Shown here one piece after another: positions 10,683 through 25,570 of a stretch of DNA of 64,000 nt (the stretch's first letter is position 1; every line of letters starts with the position of its first letter). The stretch lies in NCBI RefSeq assembly GCF_024679095.1, contig NW_026111763.1:270001-334000 (forward strand), written 5' to 3'. Made by a program: the position numbers and the translations under genes. The notes below the pieces were generated by a model. It was not told where the DNA came from, did not search any database, and saw only the letters and a program-made list of their open reading frames with translations. The DNA is from Eriocheir sinensis. Lineage: Eukaryota; Arthropoda; Malacostraca; Decapoda; Varunidae.

Positions 10683-12190
10683 CTACTCTGTTGTCATTTC
10701 CTTCAATACAACACGAGCAATTCTTTCAATTAATTCTTCTGTTACCACCGAAAGGGTCAACAACGAGTCACACCTACAAGCTTTCCTTCTCCTAATCTTT
10801 TTAACAACCTTCGGTGGCGTCACAGCAGTTTCCCGTGAAGGTAGTTTTTCTTCCTTCTCTGTTACTACGACTTCATTCGTTACATTGCCGGGCAGAATCT
10901 CCTTTGTTTTCTCTGTTCGGTCTACTACCAGAGGTCCATCGCCATTCTCTGTAACATTATTACTCTCCACCGATGTTTCCTTGATGGTTTCATGTGAAGG
11001 TAGTTTTTCTTCTTTCTCTGTTACAACAACTTCATTCGTTTCATTGCCGGGCAGAATCTCCTTTGTTTTCTCTGTTCGTTGTACTACCAGAGGTCCTTCG
11101 CCATTTTATGAAGCATTTCTACTCTCCTCCACAGATGTCATCGAAATGCTTTTCTGTGAAGGTAGTCTTTCTTCTTTCTCTGTTACAACAATTTCATTCG
11201 TTTTATTGCCGGGCAGAATCTCCTTTGTTTTCTCTGTTCGTTCTATTTTCTGAGGTCCATCGCCATTTTCTGAAGCATTTCTACTCTCCTCCACAGATGT
11301 CATCGAAATGCTTTCCTGTGAAGGTAGTCTTTCTTCTTTCTCTGTTACATCAATTTCATTCGTTTCATTGGCTGGCAGAATCTCCTTTGTTTTCTCTGTC
11401 CGTTCTACTGTCAGAGGACCATCGCCATTTTCTGTTACATTCTTAGTCTCCACAGATGTCTCCTTAATCTTCTTTTTCTGTTACTAACATTTCATTCGTT
11501 TTATTGCCGGGAAGAATCTCAATGGTTTTCTCTGTCCGTTCTACTTTCTGGCGTCCGTCGCTCTTATCCGTATCGTTCTTACTTTCCACACATGTTTCCC
11601 TAATGGTTTCCTCTAAAGGTAGTTTTTCTTCTTTCTCTGTTGCTAATAATTGATTCGTTTTATTGCCTGGCAGAATCTCCTTTGTTACCTCAGTGGCACT
11701 GGTAAGAGGCAGTACTGTTGCTTCCTTCTTTATAACAACTTCCTCGTGTATTTCATTACCCTCTTCGTCCGTGACCTTGTTCACGTCCACCGTCTGTGTT
11801 AGGGACCCGTTGTGTGGAGTGGTTTGCGTCAGAGTTTTGCTCTCTGTGACAGATTTTTCGGCACTTTCTTTACCTTCCTCATCAATAACAACCTGTGTTT
11901 CCGTAATCTTTGATACATTTCCGTTGGGCTGTAGGTCAGTTTCTGTAGTCTTTTCAACGACTGTCTTATTGCCGGTTACATGCCCCGTTTCATCTCTATT
12001 ATCAAAGACTTTCCTTTCCACGGTCTTGATACTGTCATTCGCGCCATTTTGCAAACTTGTGTTCATCTTCTCAAGATCAGGCATTTTGGGGAAATCTTTG
12101 AGTTCCCCCTCGTCATGTTTCTTCCAAGGGTCGTAATTGGCCTTCTCGAGGCTAGGTAGGGCACCTTGTCCTTTGGGAGCCCATTGAGCT
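10683..12190 (-). pseudogene. 53-residue tandem-repeat protein locus, copy 1 (shortened, frameshifted)
   Basis: Same locus as 35,957-37,810, read leftward. A one-base loss near 12,150 separates the N-terminal SSNGLPKDK segment from the MPDLEKMN frame (12,084-11,464). A 22-base loss near 11,462 breaks the frame again inside a repeat. The frame 11,453-11,106 ends at the same TAA as the other copies, and the frame continues from there to 10,683. Two whole repeats present in copies 2 and 3 are missing, exactly 106 residues (318 bases), leaving one repeat between the shared stop and the C-terminus. The C-terminal KIRRRKACRCDSLL segment is intact. I treat this copy as a pseudogene; sequence error cannot be excluded for the small deletions. 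Confidence 0.75.
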
Positions 12191-12204
12191 CACAATTCTC
12201 GCCG

Positions 12205-12243
<39 letters not shown>

Positions 12244-12396
12244 CGTTCGATTCTACAAAAACGGATCCGGAAGAGATTTTTCGCCCTGCCCGTCGGCGTT
12301 CCGGAGGCCATTCTGTTTTCAATCCCTGAGCTGACGAAAGCTGTTTTCTGCCACGAAACCGTAATTATTTTTAATATCATCTCACAAGCAACAACT

Positions 12397-12441
12397 ATGA
12401 AGTTCTTCCTTGCTTGGACGCTCGTCATCATCCTGGGATGA
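12397..12441 (+). pseudogene. Signal-peptide-like start, left palindrome arm, copy 1 (truncated by a one-base loss)
   Basis: ATG followed by Lys-Phe-Phe and a 10-residue hydrophobic core; TGA arrives directly after IILG because a G is missing compared with copies 2 and 3. It points away from the repeat-protein gene, so it cannot be its first exon. Confidence 0.5.
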
Positions 12442-12495
12442 TGGCCGGTCAGCCGGACAGCCGGTCAGCCGGTCAGCCAGCCGGCCAGCAGCTGG

Positions 12496-12860
12496 GTAGG
12501 CGGTGGCGTAGGTGGTAGCGTACTGGGCTCACATTCACCGCGTGATGGACGACGCGGGTTCGAATCCCCACGCTACCACTCGGATTTTTCAGTCACCGCC
12601 GAGTGGCTTAAAACTACCCACATGCTGTCCTGAAGACCACCCATCAACCCGGACTCTAGAGGAAGCCGTCCAAGCGAATCAAGAACGAGTTCCGGGGGGC
12701 AGCATGAGCCAATGCAAGATGGCGCCACTATAAAACACTCGCCTGCGCCAGAACGGGCTGGGCCGACCATCAGGCCCCACCTGGAAGAAGCCTTGGGCCG
12801 ACCATCAGGCCCCACCAGGAAGATGCCTCCCGGCGCAATAGGCAACAACAAAAACAACAA
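12496..12860 (+). mobile_element. tRNA-derived SINE inside the palindrome, copy 1
   Basis: The head (about 12,513-12,579) folds partly like a tRNA: GGTAGCGT pairs with ACGCTACC as acceptor stem, and GGTTCGAATCC is a canonical RNA polymerase III B box. A CCACTCGG... body follows. The 3' half contains a 35-base internal duplication (GGGCCGACCATCAGGCCCCA twice) and a terminal hairpin GCCTA/TAGGC. The tail is CAACAACAAAAACAAC here but pure A in copies 2 and 3. It is transcribed by Pol III if active and mobilised by a LINE in trans (family knowledge). Confidence 0.85.
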
Positions 12861-12953
12861 CCTCCGGCCAGCTGCTGGCCGGCTGGCTGACCGGCTGACC
12901 GGCTGTCCGGCTGACCGGCCATCATCCCCAGGATGATGACGAGCGTCCAAGCA
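12850..12953 (-). CDS. Signal-peptide-like start, right palindrome arm, copy 1 (candidate first exon)
   Basis: On the minus strand an ATG near 12,991 opens MKFFLAWTLVIILGMMAG followed by QPDSRSAGQPAGQQL. The Lys after Met, the hydrophobic core and the small residues before QP fit a cleavable secretion signal. The orientation is that of the repeat-protein locus 0.7 kb downstream, so this could be its first exon with the SINE and the left arm in the intron. The nearest donor candidate (GGAG|GTTGTT) is weak. The coding extent is uncertain; it may equally be a relic. Confidence 0.35.
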
Positions 12954-13188
12954 AGGAAGAACTTCATAGTTGTTGCTTGTGAGATGATATTAAAAATAAT
13001 TACGGTTTTGTGGCAGAAAACAGCTTTCGTCAGCTCAGGGATTGAAAACAGAATGGCCTCCGGAACGCCGACGGGCAGGGAGAAAATCCTCGGTCTTCCT
13101 CCGCCGTAGGATCTGTTTTTGTAGAACAGGGAGAGTCGAACACACACACACACACACACACCCCGGCGCGGAATTGTGAGATGGTGTG

Positions 13189-13275
<87 letters not shown>
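13189..13275. repeat. (GT)n microsatellite, copy 1
   Basis: About 40 GT units with one TT interruption, starting just outside the right palindrome arm. It is followed by about 95 unique bases (TTTAAGGAGGATGCGAGG...) conserved in all copies. Confidence 0.97.
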
Positions 13276-13279
<4 letters not shown>

Positions 13280-13367
13280 TTAAGGAGGATGCGAGGTTCA
13301 GGGTCTGGTACAAGGATGCTTATCGTCACTTCACTTGAGCTTTCCCTTTCCCTTCCTGCTGTACCAT

Positions 13368-13369
<2 letters not shown>

Positions 13370-13451
<82 letters not shown>
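13370..13451. repeat. (TA)n microsatellite, copy 1
   Basis: About 41 TA units ending exactly where the LINE A fragment begins (TCTTGGTCGG). Counterparts at 39,110 and 59,324. Confidence 0.97.
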
Positions 13452-13453
<2 letters not shown>

Positions 13454-14270
13454 TGGTCGGATAGATGGAGATCCTTTAACGTAGACAAGTGCCAGGTCCT
13501 TCAAGTTGGAACGAGGAATAAGAAGTTCGAATACGAAATGCGCGGCGTTAAACTCAAAGCGTTCAATGCGTCAAAGACTTGGGGTCAAAATCGCGTCAAA
13601 CCTCAAATTCTCACAGCAATGCATCGATGCAGCAAATAAAGCGAACAGAATGTTGGGCTTCATTAAAAGAAACTTTGTATTCAAGAATAAAGATGTAATA
13701 CTCTGCTCTACAACAGTTTAGTTAGACCCACTTGAATATGCGGTAGAGTTTTGGTCCCCACCATGCAAAGGATATTGCTAAATTAGAAGGTGTTCAGCGT
13801 CGGGCAACGAAAATGATCCCTTCCTGGCGCAACAAATCCTACGAAGAAAGGCTTTCACCCTTAACATGTTCTCTCTTGAGAAACGTCGCCTGAGGAAAAC
13901 TGATCGAATGTTTTAAAATACTTAATGGTTTCACGAATGTAGACAGATCAACATTGTTTATGATCGATGACAGTCTGCGCACGAGGAACAATGGCGTAAA
14001 ACTCAGATGTAGACAAGTAAATTCAGACTGCACAAAATTTTTCTTCACCAACGTTGTAGTGCGAGAATGGAATAAGCTTCCACCATCAGTGGTCCAGTGT
14101 AACATGATTGACTCCTTCAAAAATAAGCTCGACCGTCATTTCCTTCAACTTAATATCAACTAGAGTAGAAGTGCAACGTTTTGGAGTCTTCTGATTAATG
14201 TAAAATCACTTAGGTTTAAGGACAGACCACCAAGTCTGACCATGGGGTCTGTGGTCTGATTTTCTATGTA
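13452..14270 (+). mobile_element. LINE A 3' fragment, copy 1 (RT C-terminus, frameshifted)
   Basis: 5'-truncated in the RT thumb region at the (TA)n tract. It encodes the same C-terminal region as the intact fragments at 39,189 and 59,431, but many one- and two-base losses split it; the final 69 residues (13,954-14,163) are open. The 3' UTR, hairpin and a single TGTAAATC tail abut a short (CT)n. Confidence 0.9.
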
Positions 14271-14799
14271 AATCTCTCTCTCTCTCTCTCTCTGTTTTTC
14301 TCCTTCCTTTCGCTCATTTCCTTGCATTTCTTTGCCTCGTTCCTTCTCATAGCTGTGTTTTTATTCATCTTTCACCCTTATCTTACTCATCACACTAACT
14401 ATATTCTTTTCCCTCTCCTCCCGTCCTACCAATGAAGAGTTATAAAGACTACGTGTAGGAACAGACGACATAATTGCTCTTTCGCATAGTACACTGGTAG
14501 AGGTTCTGTTCGTCCCAAACTACTTTTTTAGCTGGAGTGTTTCAAAGTCCATTTCGTAATGTGTGTTCTTCCAATTGCTGCGATTTGCTCTTTGTTAGGA
14601 AGCTTTGTGACATGGTCGGAAGGTAAGAGGAAAATTATCTGTATCTATCTATCTATCTATCTATAATTGGGGCATACGCTGTAGCTGCTCGCTGAAGTTA
14701 TGGTTGATTGAAGGTCTGTGGTCGCTTCCCGCATCAGGAGAGTAACTACATTGTGCGTGGCGGGTAACGGTAACACGAGGCCAGGATCTAACCTTCCTC
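14271..14799. other. Conserved spacer with (CT)n and (CTAT)n, copy 1
   Basis: A short CT tract (14,270-14,293), about 340 unique bases, a CTAT tetranucleotide run at 14,637-14,664, then unique sequence. The spacer is conserved at 40,159-40,639 and 60,396-60,890 and in decayed form at 16,317-16,790. No gene is visible. Confidence 0.7.
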
Positions 14800-15037
14800 A
14801 CTCTGACCTCCTTCCCTCACTGTCCACAAGTCTTCCTCCCTTTCTCCCTTTCTCAGGTCTTCCTCACTCTCCCTCCTTCCCTCTACCCTCCCCAAGTCTT
14901 CCTCACTCTCTCCCTTTCTCAAGTCTTCCTCACTCTCCCTCCTTCCCTCTCTCACCTTCCCTAGTCTTCCTCACTCTCTCCCTTTCTCAAGTCTTCCTCA
15001 CTCTCCCTCCTTCCGTCTACCCTCCCAAGTCTTCCTG
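14800..15037. repeat. CTTCCTCACTCTC minisatellite, copy 1
   Basis: Alternating units of about 27 bases (CTTCCTCACTCTCTCCC TTTCTCAAGT) and about 39 bases (with CCTTCCCTCTACCCTCCC). The same minisatellite occurs at 16,800, 40,660 and 60,900 with different unit numbers. Confidence 0.85.
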
Positions 15038-15042
15038 TGTGT

Positions 15043-15092
<50 letters not shown>

Positions 15093-15163
15093 AAGGAGGA
15101 TGCGATGTTCAGGGTCACAAGGATGCTTCATCGTACTTCATGGAGCTTTCCTTACCTTCACTT

Positions 15164-15249
<86 letters not shown>
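15038..15249. repeat. (GT)n and (TA)n of the decayed local duplicate
   Basis: GT tract 15,038-15,090, the TTTAAGGAGGATGCGA spacer, TA tract 15,167-15,249. This repeats the arrangement at 13,189-13,451, so a segment starting here is a second, more degraded copy. Confidence 0.9.
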
Positions 15250-18169
<2,920 letters not shown>

Positions 18170-18870
18170 GGCATCTCATCTTGTATTCTTTTTTCCTCTG
18201 TTTTTCTTGTCCTTTAAACTCTTCTTTGGGTTTCTTACTAATATTTTTTCTTCAAACCGAGTTCTATTCTTCCCCTTCTTTTTTCCATTCACTCATCTTT
18301 TTTTCCTCTTTTTCCTTGTCCTTTAAACTATTCTTTGCTTTTGTGATTATTTTTTTTATACCTACTTCTATTCTTCCCCTATTTGTCTTTGCTTCTTTTT
18401 TTCCCATTCTCTCATCTCCTTTTTTTTCCTCTTTTTCCTTGTCCTTTTAACTAATCTTTGCTTTTGTGATTATTTTTTTTATACCTACTTCTATTCTTCC
18501 CCTATTTGTCTTCTCTGCTTCTTTTTTCCCATTCTCTCATCTCCTTTTTTTTCATCTTTTTCTTTGTCTTTTTAACTAATCTTTGCTTTTGTGATTATTT
18601 TTTTTATACCTACTTCTATTCTTCCCTATTTGTCTTCTCTGTTTCTTTTTCCATTCTCTCATCTCCTTTTTTCCCTCTTTTCCTTGTCCTTTAACTAATC
18701 TTTGCTTTTCTATTTTTTGTCTTCATATCTGTTACTATTCTTCTCCTATTTGTCTTCTCTGCTTTTTTTTCCATTCTCTCATCTCCTTTTTTTCCCTCTT
18801 TTTCCTTGTCCTTTAAACTCCTCTTTGCTTTTCTGACTAATCATTTTTTTCCTCATGCCTGTTACTGTTT
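18170..18870. repeat. 125 bp tandem repeat (pyrimidine-rich), copy 1
   Basis: Five to six units of about 125 bases, each with CCTTGTCCTTTTAACTAATC and ATACCTACTTCTATTCTTCC. Copy 2 has fewer units (41,930-42,480), and copy 3 is interrupted inside a unit by a LINE at 62,711. Confidence 0.85.
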
Positions 18871-19465
18871 TCCCTCTGTTTATCTTTTCTGCCTTTTTTT
18901 CCCATTCTCTTTCGTTTGTCTTTCTTTTCTTACTCTTTTTCTTTTCTTTCTATTTTTTGTTCCTTTTCTATTCCTTTCCTGGTTATAAAGTCATTTCTTA
19001 CTCTCTTTTCCTCCTTTACTTTGCTCGGGTTTCCTCTTCCATCTCCTTTTCTTTTCCTTTTTTCTTCCCCTCTCTGTTTTATCTATATTAATCTTCTCCA
19101 TTCATCTCCTTTTTCATCTTTCTTATCTTCTTTACTCTTCTTTTCCTTATCCTTTTCTTGCTTATCTTCAACGTTCATCTTATACTTTATCTCCTCCATT
19201 CATCTTATTTTCTTACTCGTCTTTTCCTATTTTCTTTATCCTTCTCGTGCCCCATTTATTCATCTTTCTTTCTTTTATCATTTTTTTCGTCACTCTCTTT
19301 CTCATTTTCAACATTTCTGCTATGATTTATCTCCTCCGTTTATCTTTCATTCCTCTCTTATCTTTTCTTTTATCTTCTCGTTTCTTCCTCTTCTATCTTT
19401 CTCCTCTTCTAGACAATGCTTAAATATTTACACTCATCCCTATAACACTTTTTTTGTATCCTCTC
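18871..19465. other. Pyrimidine-rich spacer, copy 1
   Basis: About 90% C/T over 600 bases, with imperfect TCATCTTTCTTATCTTCTTT-like motifs. Long frames (F/S/L-rich) follow from composition. No gene. Confidence 0.7.
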
Positions 19466-20934
<1,469 letters not shown>

Positions 20935-21300
20935 TCCTCCACTTCCAGCCATCTTGACACCCATTTTCTTCCTCCTCCACCTATCTTCACTATCTTTTTA
21001 GTCTACCTGTATTTTTTTGCTGTTTTCCTTCTTTAAAATTTCCTCTTCCACTTCCAACCTTTTTCACCTTCATTTTCCTCCACTTCCAACCCTCCTCATC
21101 CTCATTTTCCTCCACCTCCAGCCTTCCTCACCCTCATTTTCCTCCACCTCCAGCCTTCCTCACCCTCATTTTCCTCCAACCTTCCTCACCTCATTTTCCT
21201 CCTCCCAATCTTCCTCCTCATTTTCTTCCACTGCCACCTTTCCTCATCCCCTCTTCTTCCGCCTCTACCTTTCTTACCTCCCAATTTCTTTACCCCTGTC
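20935..21300. repeat. 32 bp minisatellite TTTTCCTCCACCTCCAGCC, copy 1
   Basis: About eight imperfect units of TTTTCCTCCACCTCCAGCC plus TTCCTCACCCTCA. The copy 2 counterpart (44,445-44,830) is more regular. Confidence 0.8.
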
Positions 21301-21576
21301 CTAGTGAGGGGCATCGGGCAGTGTCATCCCTTTCCCTCATGGCACCATAATGGCACCCAATTACCTGCTACCACATGAAATGGCACCATGATTCCCTTAG
21401 GATTAGTGCCAGGAGGGGAGAGAGGGAGAGAGATAGAAGGACGGAGTGCCAAAAGTGGAGAGGGAGGTGGAGAGGAGGAGGAGGAGGAAGGAAGGTGGGA
21501 GGAAGAGTTGAGGAGGTTTCGGTTAGTGGATGGATGTGTTGGTTGTGGTGAAGAGGAGGAGGAAGAGGAGGAGGAA
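21301..21576. other. Conserved unique segment turning purine-rich, copy 1
   Basis: GTGAGGGGCATCGGGCAGTG... with the phrase ATGGCACCA repeated three times, then GGA-rich DNA. It is conserved at 44,846-45,170. No gene. Confidence 0.65.
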
Positions 21577-21594
21577 GAGGAGAGAGAGAGAGAG

Positions 21595-21653
<59 letters not shown>
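21577..21653. repeat. (GA)n microsatellite at the 3' end of the minus-strand LINE A
   Basis: A GA tract directly adjoining the LINE A tail. A second short GA tract (24,966-24,990) adjoins its 5' end. In copy 2 there is a single GA tract (45,175-45,257) at this place, so the LINE appears to have landed inside (GA)n. Confidence 0.95.
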
Positions 21654-21657
<4 letters not shown>

Positions 21658-21774
21658 CATAGATTTACATAGAAAATCAGACCACACAGACCCATGGTCC
21701 AGACTTGGTGGTCTGTCCTTAAACCTAAGTGATTTTACATTAATCAGAAGACTCCAAAACGTTGCATTTCTACT

Positions 21775-24610
21775 CTAGTTGATATTAAGTTGAAGGAAGT
21801 GACGGTCGAGCTTATTTTGAAGGAGTCAATCGTGTTACACTGGACCACTGATGATGGGGCTTATTCCATTCTCGCTTTACAACGTTGGTGAAGAAAAATT
21901 TGGTGCAGTCTGAATTTACTTGTCTACATCTGGGTTTTACGCCATTGTTCCTCGTGCGCAAAGTGTCATCGATCATAAACAATGTTGATCTGTCTACATT
22001 CGTGAAACCATTAAGTATTTTAAAACATTCGATCAGTTTTCCTCAGGCGACGTTTCTCAAGAGAGAACATGTTAAGGGTAGAAAGCCTTTCTTCGTAGGA
22101 TTTGTTGCGCAAGGAAGGGATAATTTTCGTTGCCCGACGCTGAACACCTTCTAATTTAGCAATATCCTTTGCATGGTGAGGAGACCAAAACTGTACCGCA
22201 TATTCCAAGTGGGGTCTGACTAAACTGTTGTAGAGCGGGAGTATTACATCTTTATTCTTAAATAAAAAGTTTCTTTTAATGAAGCCCAACATTCTGTTCG
22301 CTTTATTTGCTGCATCGATGCATTGCTGTGAGAATTTGAGGTTTGACGCGATTTTGACCCCCAAGTCCTTGACGCATTGAACGCTTTTGAGTTTAACGCC
22401 GCGCATTTCGTAATCAAACTTTTTATTCCTCGTTCCAACTTGAAGGACCTGGCACTTGTCTACGTTAAAGGGCATCTCCCATCTATCCGACCAAGCTGAA
22501 ATTTTGTGAAAATCCTCTTGGAGGCTTTGCCTATCTTCGTCAGTGAGAACCGAGTGACCAATCTTTGTGTCGTCTGCAAATTTACTAATGCGGTTATTGA
22601 GTCCAACATCCACGTCGTTGATGTAAATAATGAAGAGCACTGGGCCAAGAACCGAGCCCTGAGGGACGCCACTAGTGACAGGCGCCCACTCTGAGTTAAA
22701 TCCGTCAATCACTACTCTTTGTTGTCTGTTGCTCAACCAATTCGCGATCCATTGGTTTACCTGACCGTCAATACCTATTTGTTTTAATTTGTAAAGTAAT
22801 TTATGATGCGGGACTTTATCAAACGCTTTCTGGAAATCAAGATAGACTACGTCCAGTGATTTGGTTACGTCATAAACAGTGAAGAGGTCGTTATAAAAGG
22901 TTAATAGATTTGATAGGCAGGATCTTTTGTTTCGGAAGCCATGTTGTGAGTCCCCAATTAATGAGTGGCTTTCAAGGTAACTCACAATTTTGTCTCTAAT
23001 TATGCCCTCAAGTAGCTTACCTACAACCGAAGTTAGACTAATGGGCCTGTAATTACCTGGTACTTTTTTGTCTCCTTTCTTAAAAATTGGTGTCACGTTA
23101 GCCTTTTTCCAATCTGAAGGGACAATGCCTTGTCGCAAGGACATATTGAATACGGTTGTGAGGGAGGAGAGTATTTCGCTCTTTGTTTCTTTCAGCAGAG
23201 TTGGATATACTTTATCAGGTCAGGACTTTTGTTTGTTTTAAGTGATTTGAGGGCTTTAAGGACTTCATCGGGTTTTATTTCAAAGTTAGACAATGCATGC
23301 TCGGGATTTACATTAGTACTGGTGTTGGTGGTGGTGGTGGGAGGACTGTTATTATTAAACACCGAGGAAAAGTAATTATTTAATAGGTTTGCAACGTGTT
23401 GGCTGTCAGTCACTAGTGCACCGTCGCTGTTTATTAAAGGTCCAATTCCACTTCTGATCGCCTTTCTGTTGTTTATGTAACTGAAGAAGGATTTCGGATT
23501 ATTTTTACAGTTGGCTGCAATATTTTCTTCATATCTACGCTTTGCCTGATGCACTAATTTTTTTACTCGTCGCCTTGCATCATTGTAAAGTCTAATGTTT
23601 TCAGGCGTGCTTTGGTTTTCTTTAACCTGTAAGACAATTTCTCTCCTTGATTGAGTGTTTAATTTCGCTATTAAACCAAGGTGGACTTTATTAGTGTTAA
23701 TTCGCTTCTCGCACAAGGGGACAAATGTGTCCTGCTGAATGAGTAAGTGATTTTTAAAGTTTAGCCAGGCGTCCTCTGCATTGCCGTCATCTGATAGTTG
23801 CATATCTATTAGTTTTCGTCGGATTTCTACGAAGTTGGCTCTTTTGAAATTGGGCACCTTAACTTTATTTTCAGTCACCGATGTTTGAGCTCTAATGTCA
23901 ACGCGCACTAGTTTATGATCACAGGAACCGAGGTGTTCTCCTACCGTGACATTACTGACTAGGTTATCTTGGGTCGCTATAACAAGGTCAAGTATGTTAT
24001 TTTGTCGAGTTGGTTCAGAAACCATTTGGCTTAGATAATTTTCCTCTAGAAATTCGATCATTCTATGGGACTCACCTTCTGTACCCGACAGTGTCGCCCA
24101 GTCGATATGGGGGAGGTTAAAGTCTCCTAGTATCAGTGAGTCGCTGTTATTAAGTGACTGCCTTAAGACGCTGTACATTTCAAGATCGCCATCAAGTGAT
24201 TGCCCAGAGGCCTGTAAGTGACAGATATATTTAAATTGACTTTTGCAATGTTTACTCACTTTGCACAAATGTTCAACGTTACTGTTTCTTGGTGTTTTGT
24301 CAGTAGGTTGCAAGTAGCTTTTGACAAAAAGGGCGACACCACCCCCTCTACAGTTTACACGATCATTGTTGAAGAATCTGTAGCCATCTATGTTATATTC
24401 GGAACTTAAATCAATATTAGTGGTGTCGATAAATGTTTCGGTTATAGCAATTACGTCAAAGTTTTCTGTCAGAGCAAGACATCGCAGTTCATCAAATTTG
24501 TTTCTTAGGCTACGCGCATTGAAACTAAGGACTCTTAGGTTATCTTGAAGCTTGGTAATAGAGGTACTGGAGGGTTCAATGTTACGAGTCTGTTGCGGTG
24601 TGGTGTCTAT
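21775..24610 (-). pseudogene. LINE A ORF2 (endonuclease + reverse transcriptase), frameshifted
   Basis: Open from 24,610 down to 23,192. Endonuclease blocks are FNARSLRNKFDEL, AITETFIDT, GGGVALFV, LILGDFNLPHIDW, NILDLVIAT and GSCDHKLVRV. Within the linker three separate one-base losses (around 23,640-23,700) shift and then restore the frame, so about 25 residues are scrambled. One base lost near 23,207 (in the KSPGPD block) ends that frame. The RT part is open 23,144-22,020 with [20 protein letters not shown] and KFADDTK. A 2-nt loss near 22,048 then cuts off the last 80 residues, whose true stop is at 21,775. Confidence 0.88.
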
Positions 24611-24613
24611 TTA

Positions 24614-24965
24614 CACGGGCGGGATGGAAGGACGTGGCTGAGAGTCGTTTTTGTTGTTCGGGCGTTACGTACGGCGTTGTTGAGGAACCTTCAAATCTGG
24701 CTGCCCCGATGGGGGACAGGTGTATGCCGTCCCTTTGGAAAAGTCTACTCTGGCCGTAGAAATCGTTCAGGCGTTAAGAATTCGACGTCAAGCTCTCCGC
24801 AGAGAGTCTGCAGGCAGTTGAGGCTGAAGGCCTTACAAGTCGCCCTCATCCCATGTCCGTAGTAGAATTCCTGAAATCAAAATATTAGGGGATTTAGTCT
24901 TATACTGCTGGATGAGCCTACGGTACTTGTCCAGCAGTTCCTCAGACCGGGTCGTGGTGACGTCG
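24614..24965 (-). pseudogene. LINE A ORF1 remnant (SGNH esterase C-terminal half)
   Basis: Starting at the truncation point the minus strand reads DVTTTRSEELLDKYRRLIQQ then NILISGIL, which fits the middle of an SGNH hydrolase. After at least two frameshifts RDGIHLSPIGAARF follows, the block V Asp-His motif. This shows that LINE A, like LINE B, carries an esterase-type ORF1. Confidence 0.75.
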
Positions 24966-25570
24966 TGAGAGAGAGAGAGAGAGAGAGAGAATAAATAGTA
25001 AACTGTATACTTTCACTGACTGTAGATATCAAGTTACAGACACAGTATTTACACACACACATACATACGTACATACATACATACATAGATGAGGAATATG
25101 GGAAAGAGGGAACAAGGAGGCTGGAGGAGGGAGGTGGAAGAAAAAATGAGAGAAGTGGAGGAAGGAGAAGGAGGAGGAGGAAATAAGGAAGAGGTGGAGG
25201 GGTGCGGAGGGAAAAGTGCGAACGAGGAGGAGAGAGAAAGTGGAGGAAAAGAGGGAGGTGAGAGTAAAGAAGGAGATGGAGGAGGAGGAAAAGGAGAGAA
25301 GGAAGGATGCGGATCAGGAAAGATGCAAAGAGGAAAATGGAGAGAAAGAGAGAAGTGAGGAGGAAGAGGAGGAAAGGGAAAGGAGGAAGGAAATGAGGGA
25401 GAAAGGAGAAAGAAGGAGGATGAAGTGGAATGAAAAAAAAAAAAAAAAAAGAAAGGAAGAGTAGGGTGAGAAGAGGAGAAAGAGGAGGAGGAAATGAGGA
25501 GATATAGAGATGGGTGAGAATAGAGAGAAGTGCGGACAAGGGAGATGAGGAGGGGAGATGAGATGGGGAG
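24966..25570. other. (GA)n, (CATA)n and purine-rich spacer, copy 1
   Basis: Short GA tract, a unique 50-base stretch, CATA tetranucleotides (25,050-25,088), then GGAGGAAGA-rich DNA with an A-run at 25,432-25,450. It aligns with 45,258-45,850 in copy 2. No gene. Confidence 0.75.

Larger units (their letters stand above)
12189..13180. repeat. SINE-centred palindrome, copy 1
   Basis: Left arm 12,189-12,495 is the reverse complement of right arm 12,862-13,180 with small differences; the SINE forms the spacer. Both arms include (GT/AC)n, a conserved 250-base segment and a GC-rich CCGGTCAGC-repeat tip. Each arm holds the start codon and hydrophobic stretch MKFFLAWTLVIILG reading toward the centre. 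In the left arm (ATG 12,397) one G is missing after IILG and creates a stop; the right arm is intact. Such structure can form a cruciform and is a known source of rearrangement. Confidence 0.85.
21654..24965 (-). mobile_element. LINE A, 5'-truncated but containing all of ORF2, minus strand
   Basis: The element is absent from the equivalent place in copy 2, so it inserted into copy 1 after the duplication or was lost from copy 2. From 5' to 3' (leftward) it holds the end of ORF1 (from within the esterase domain), complete ORF2, the 3' UTR hairpin and two TGTAAATCTA decamers. Truncation falls just after the block III asparagine-aspartate of the esterase, at the GA tract. It is inactive because of frameshifts in both ORFs. 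Confidence 0.9.

Noticed and set aside
12513..12579. Functional tRNA gene
   Set aside because: The B box and acceptor pairing are good, but the T stem has mismatches, the anticodon arm is poor, and the sequence continues into a SINE body with hairpin and A tail.
14800..15037. CRISPR-like array of regularly spaced repeats
   Set aside because: These are contiguous minisatellite units without unique spacers, in an animal genome.
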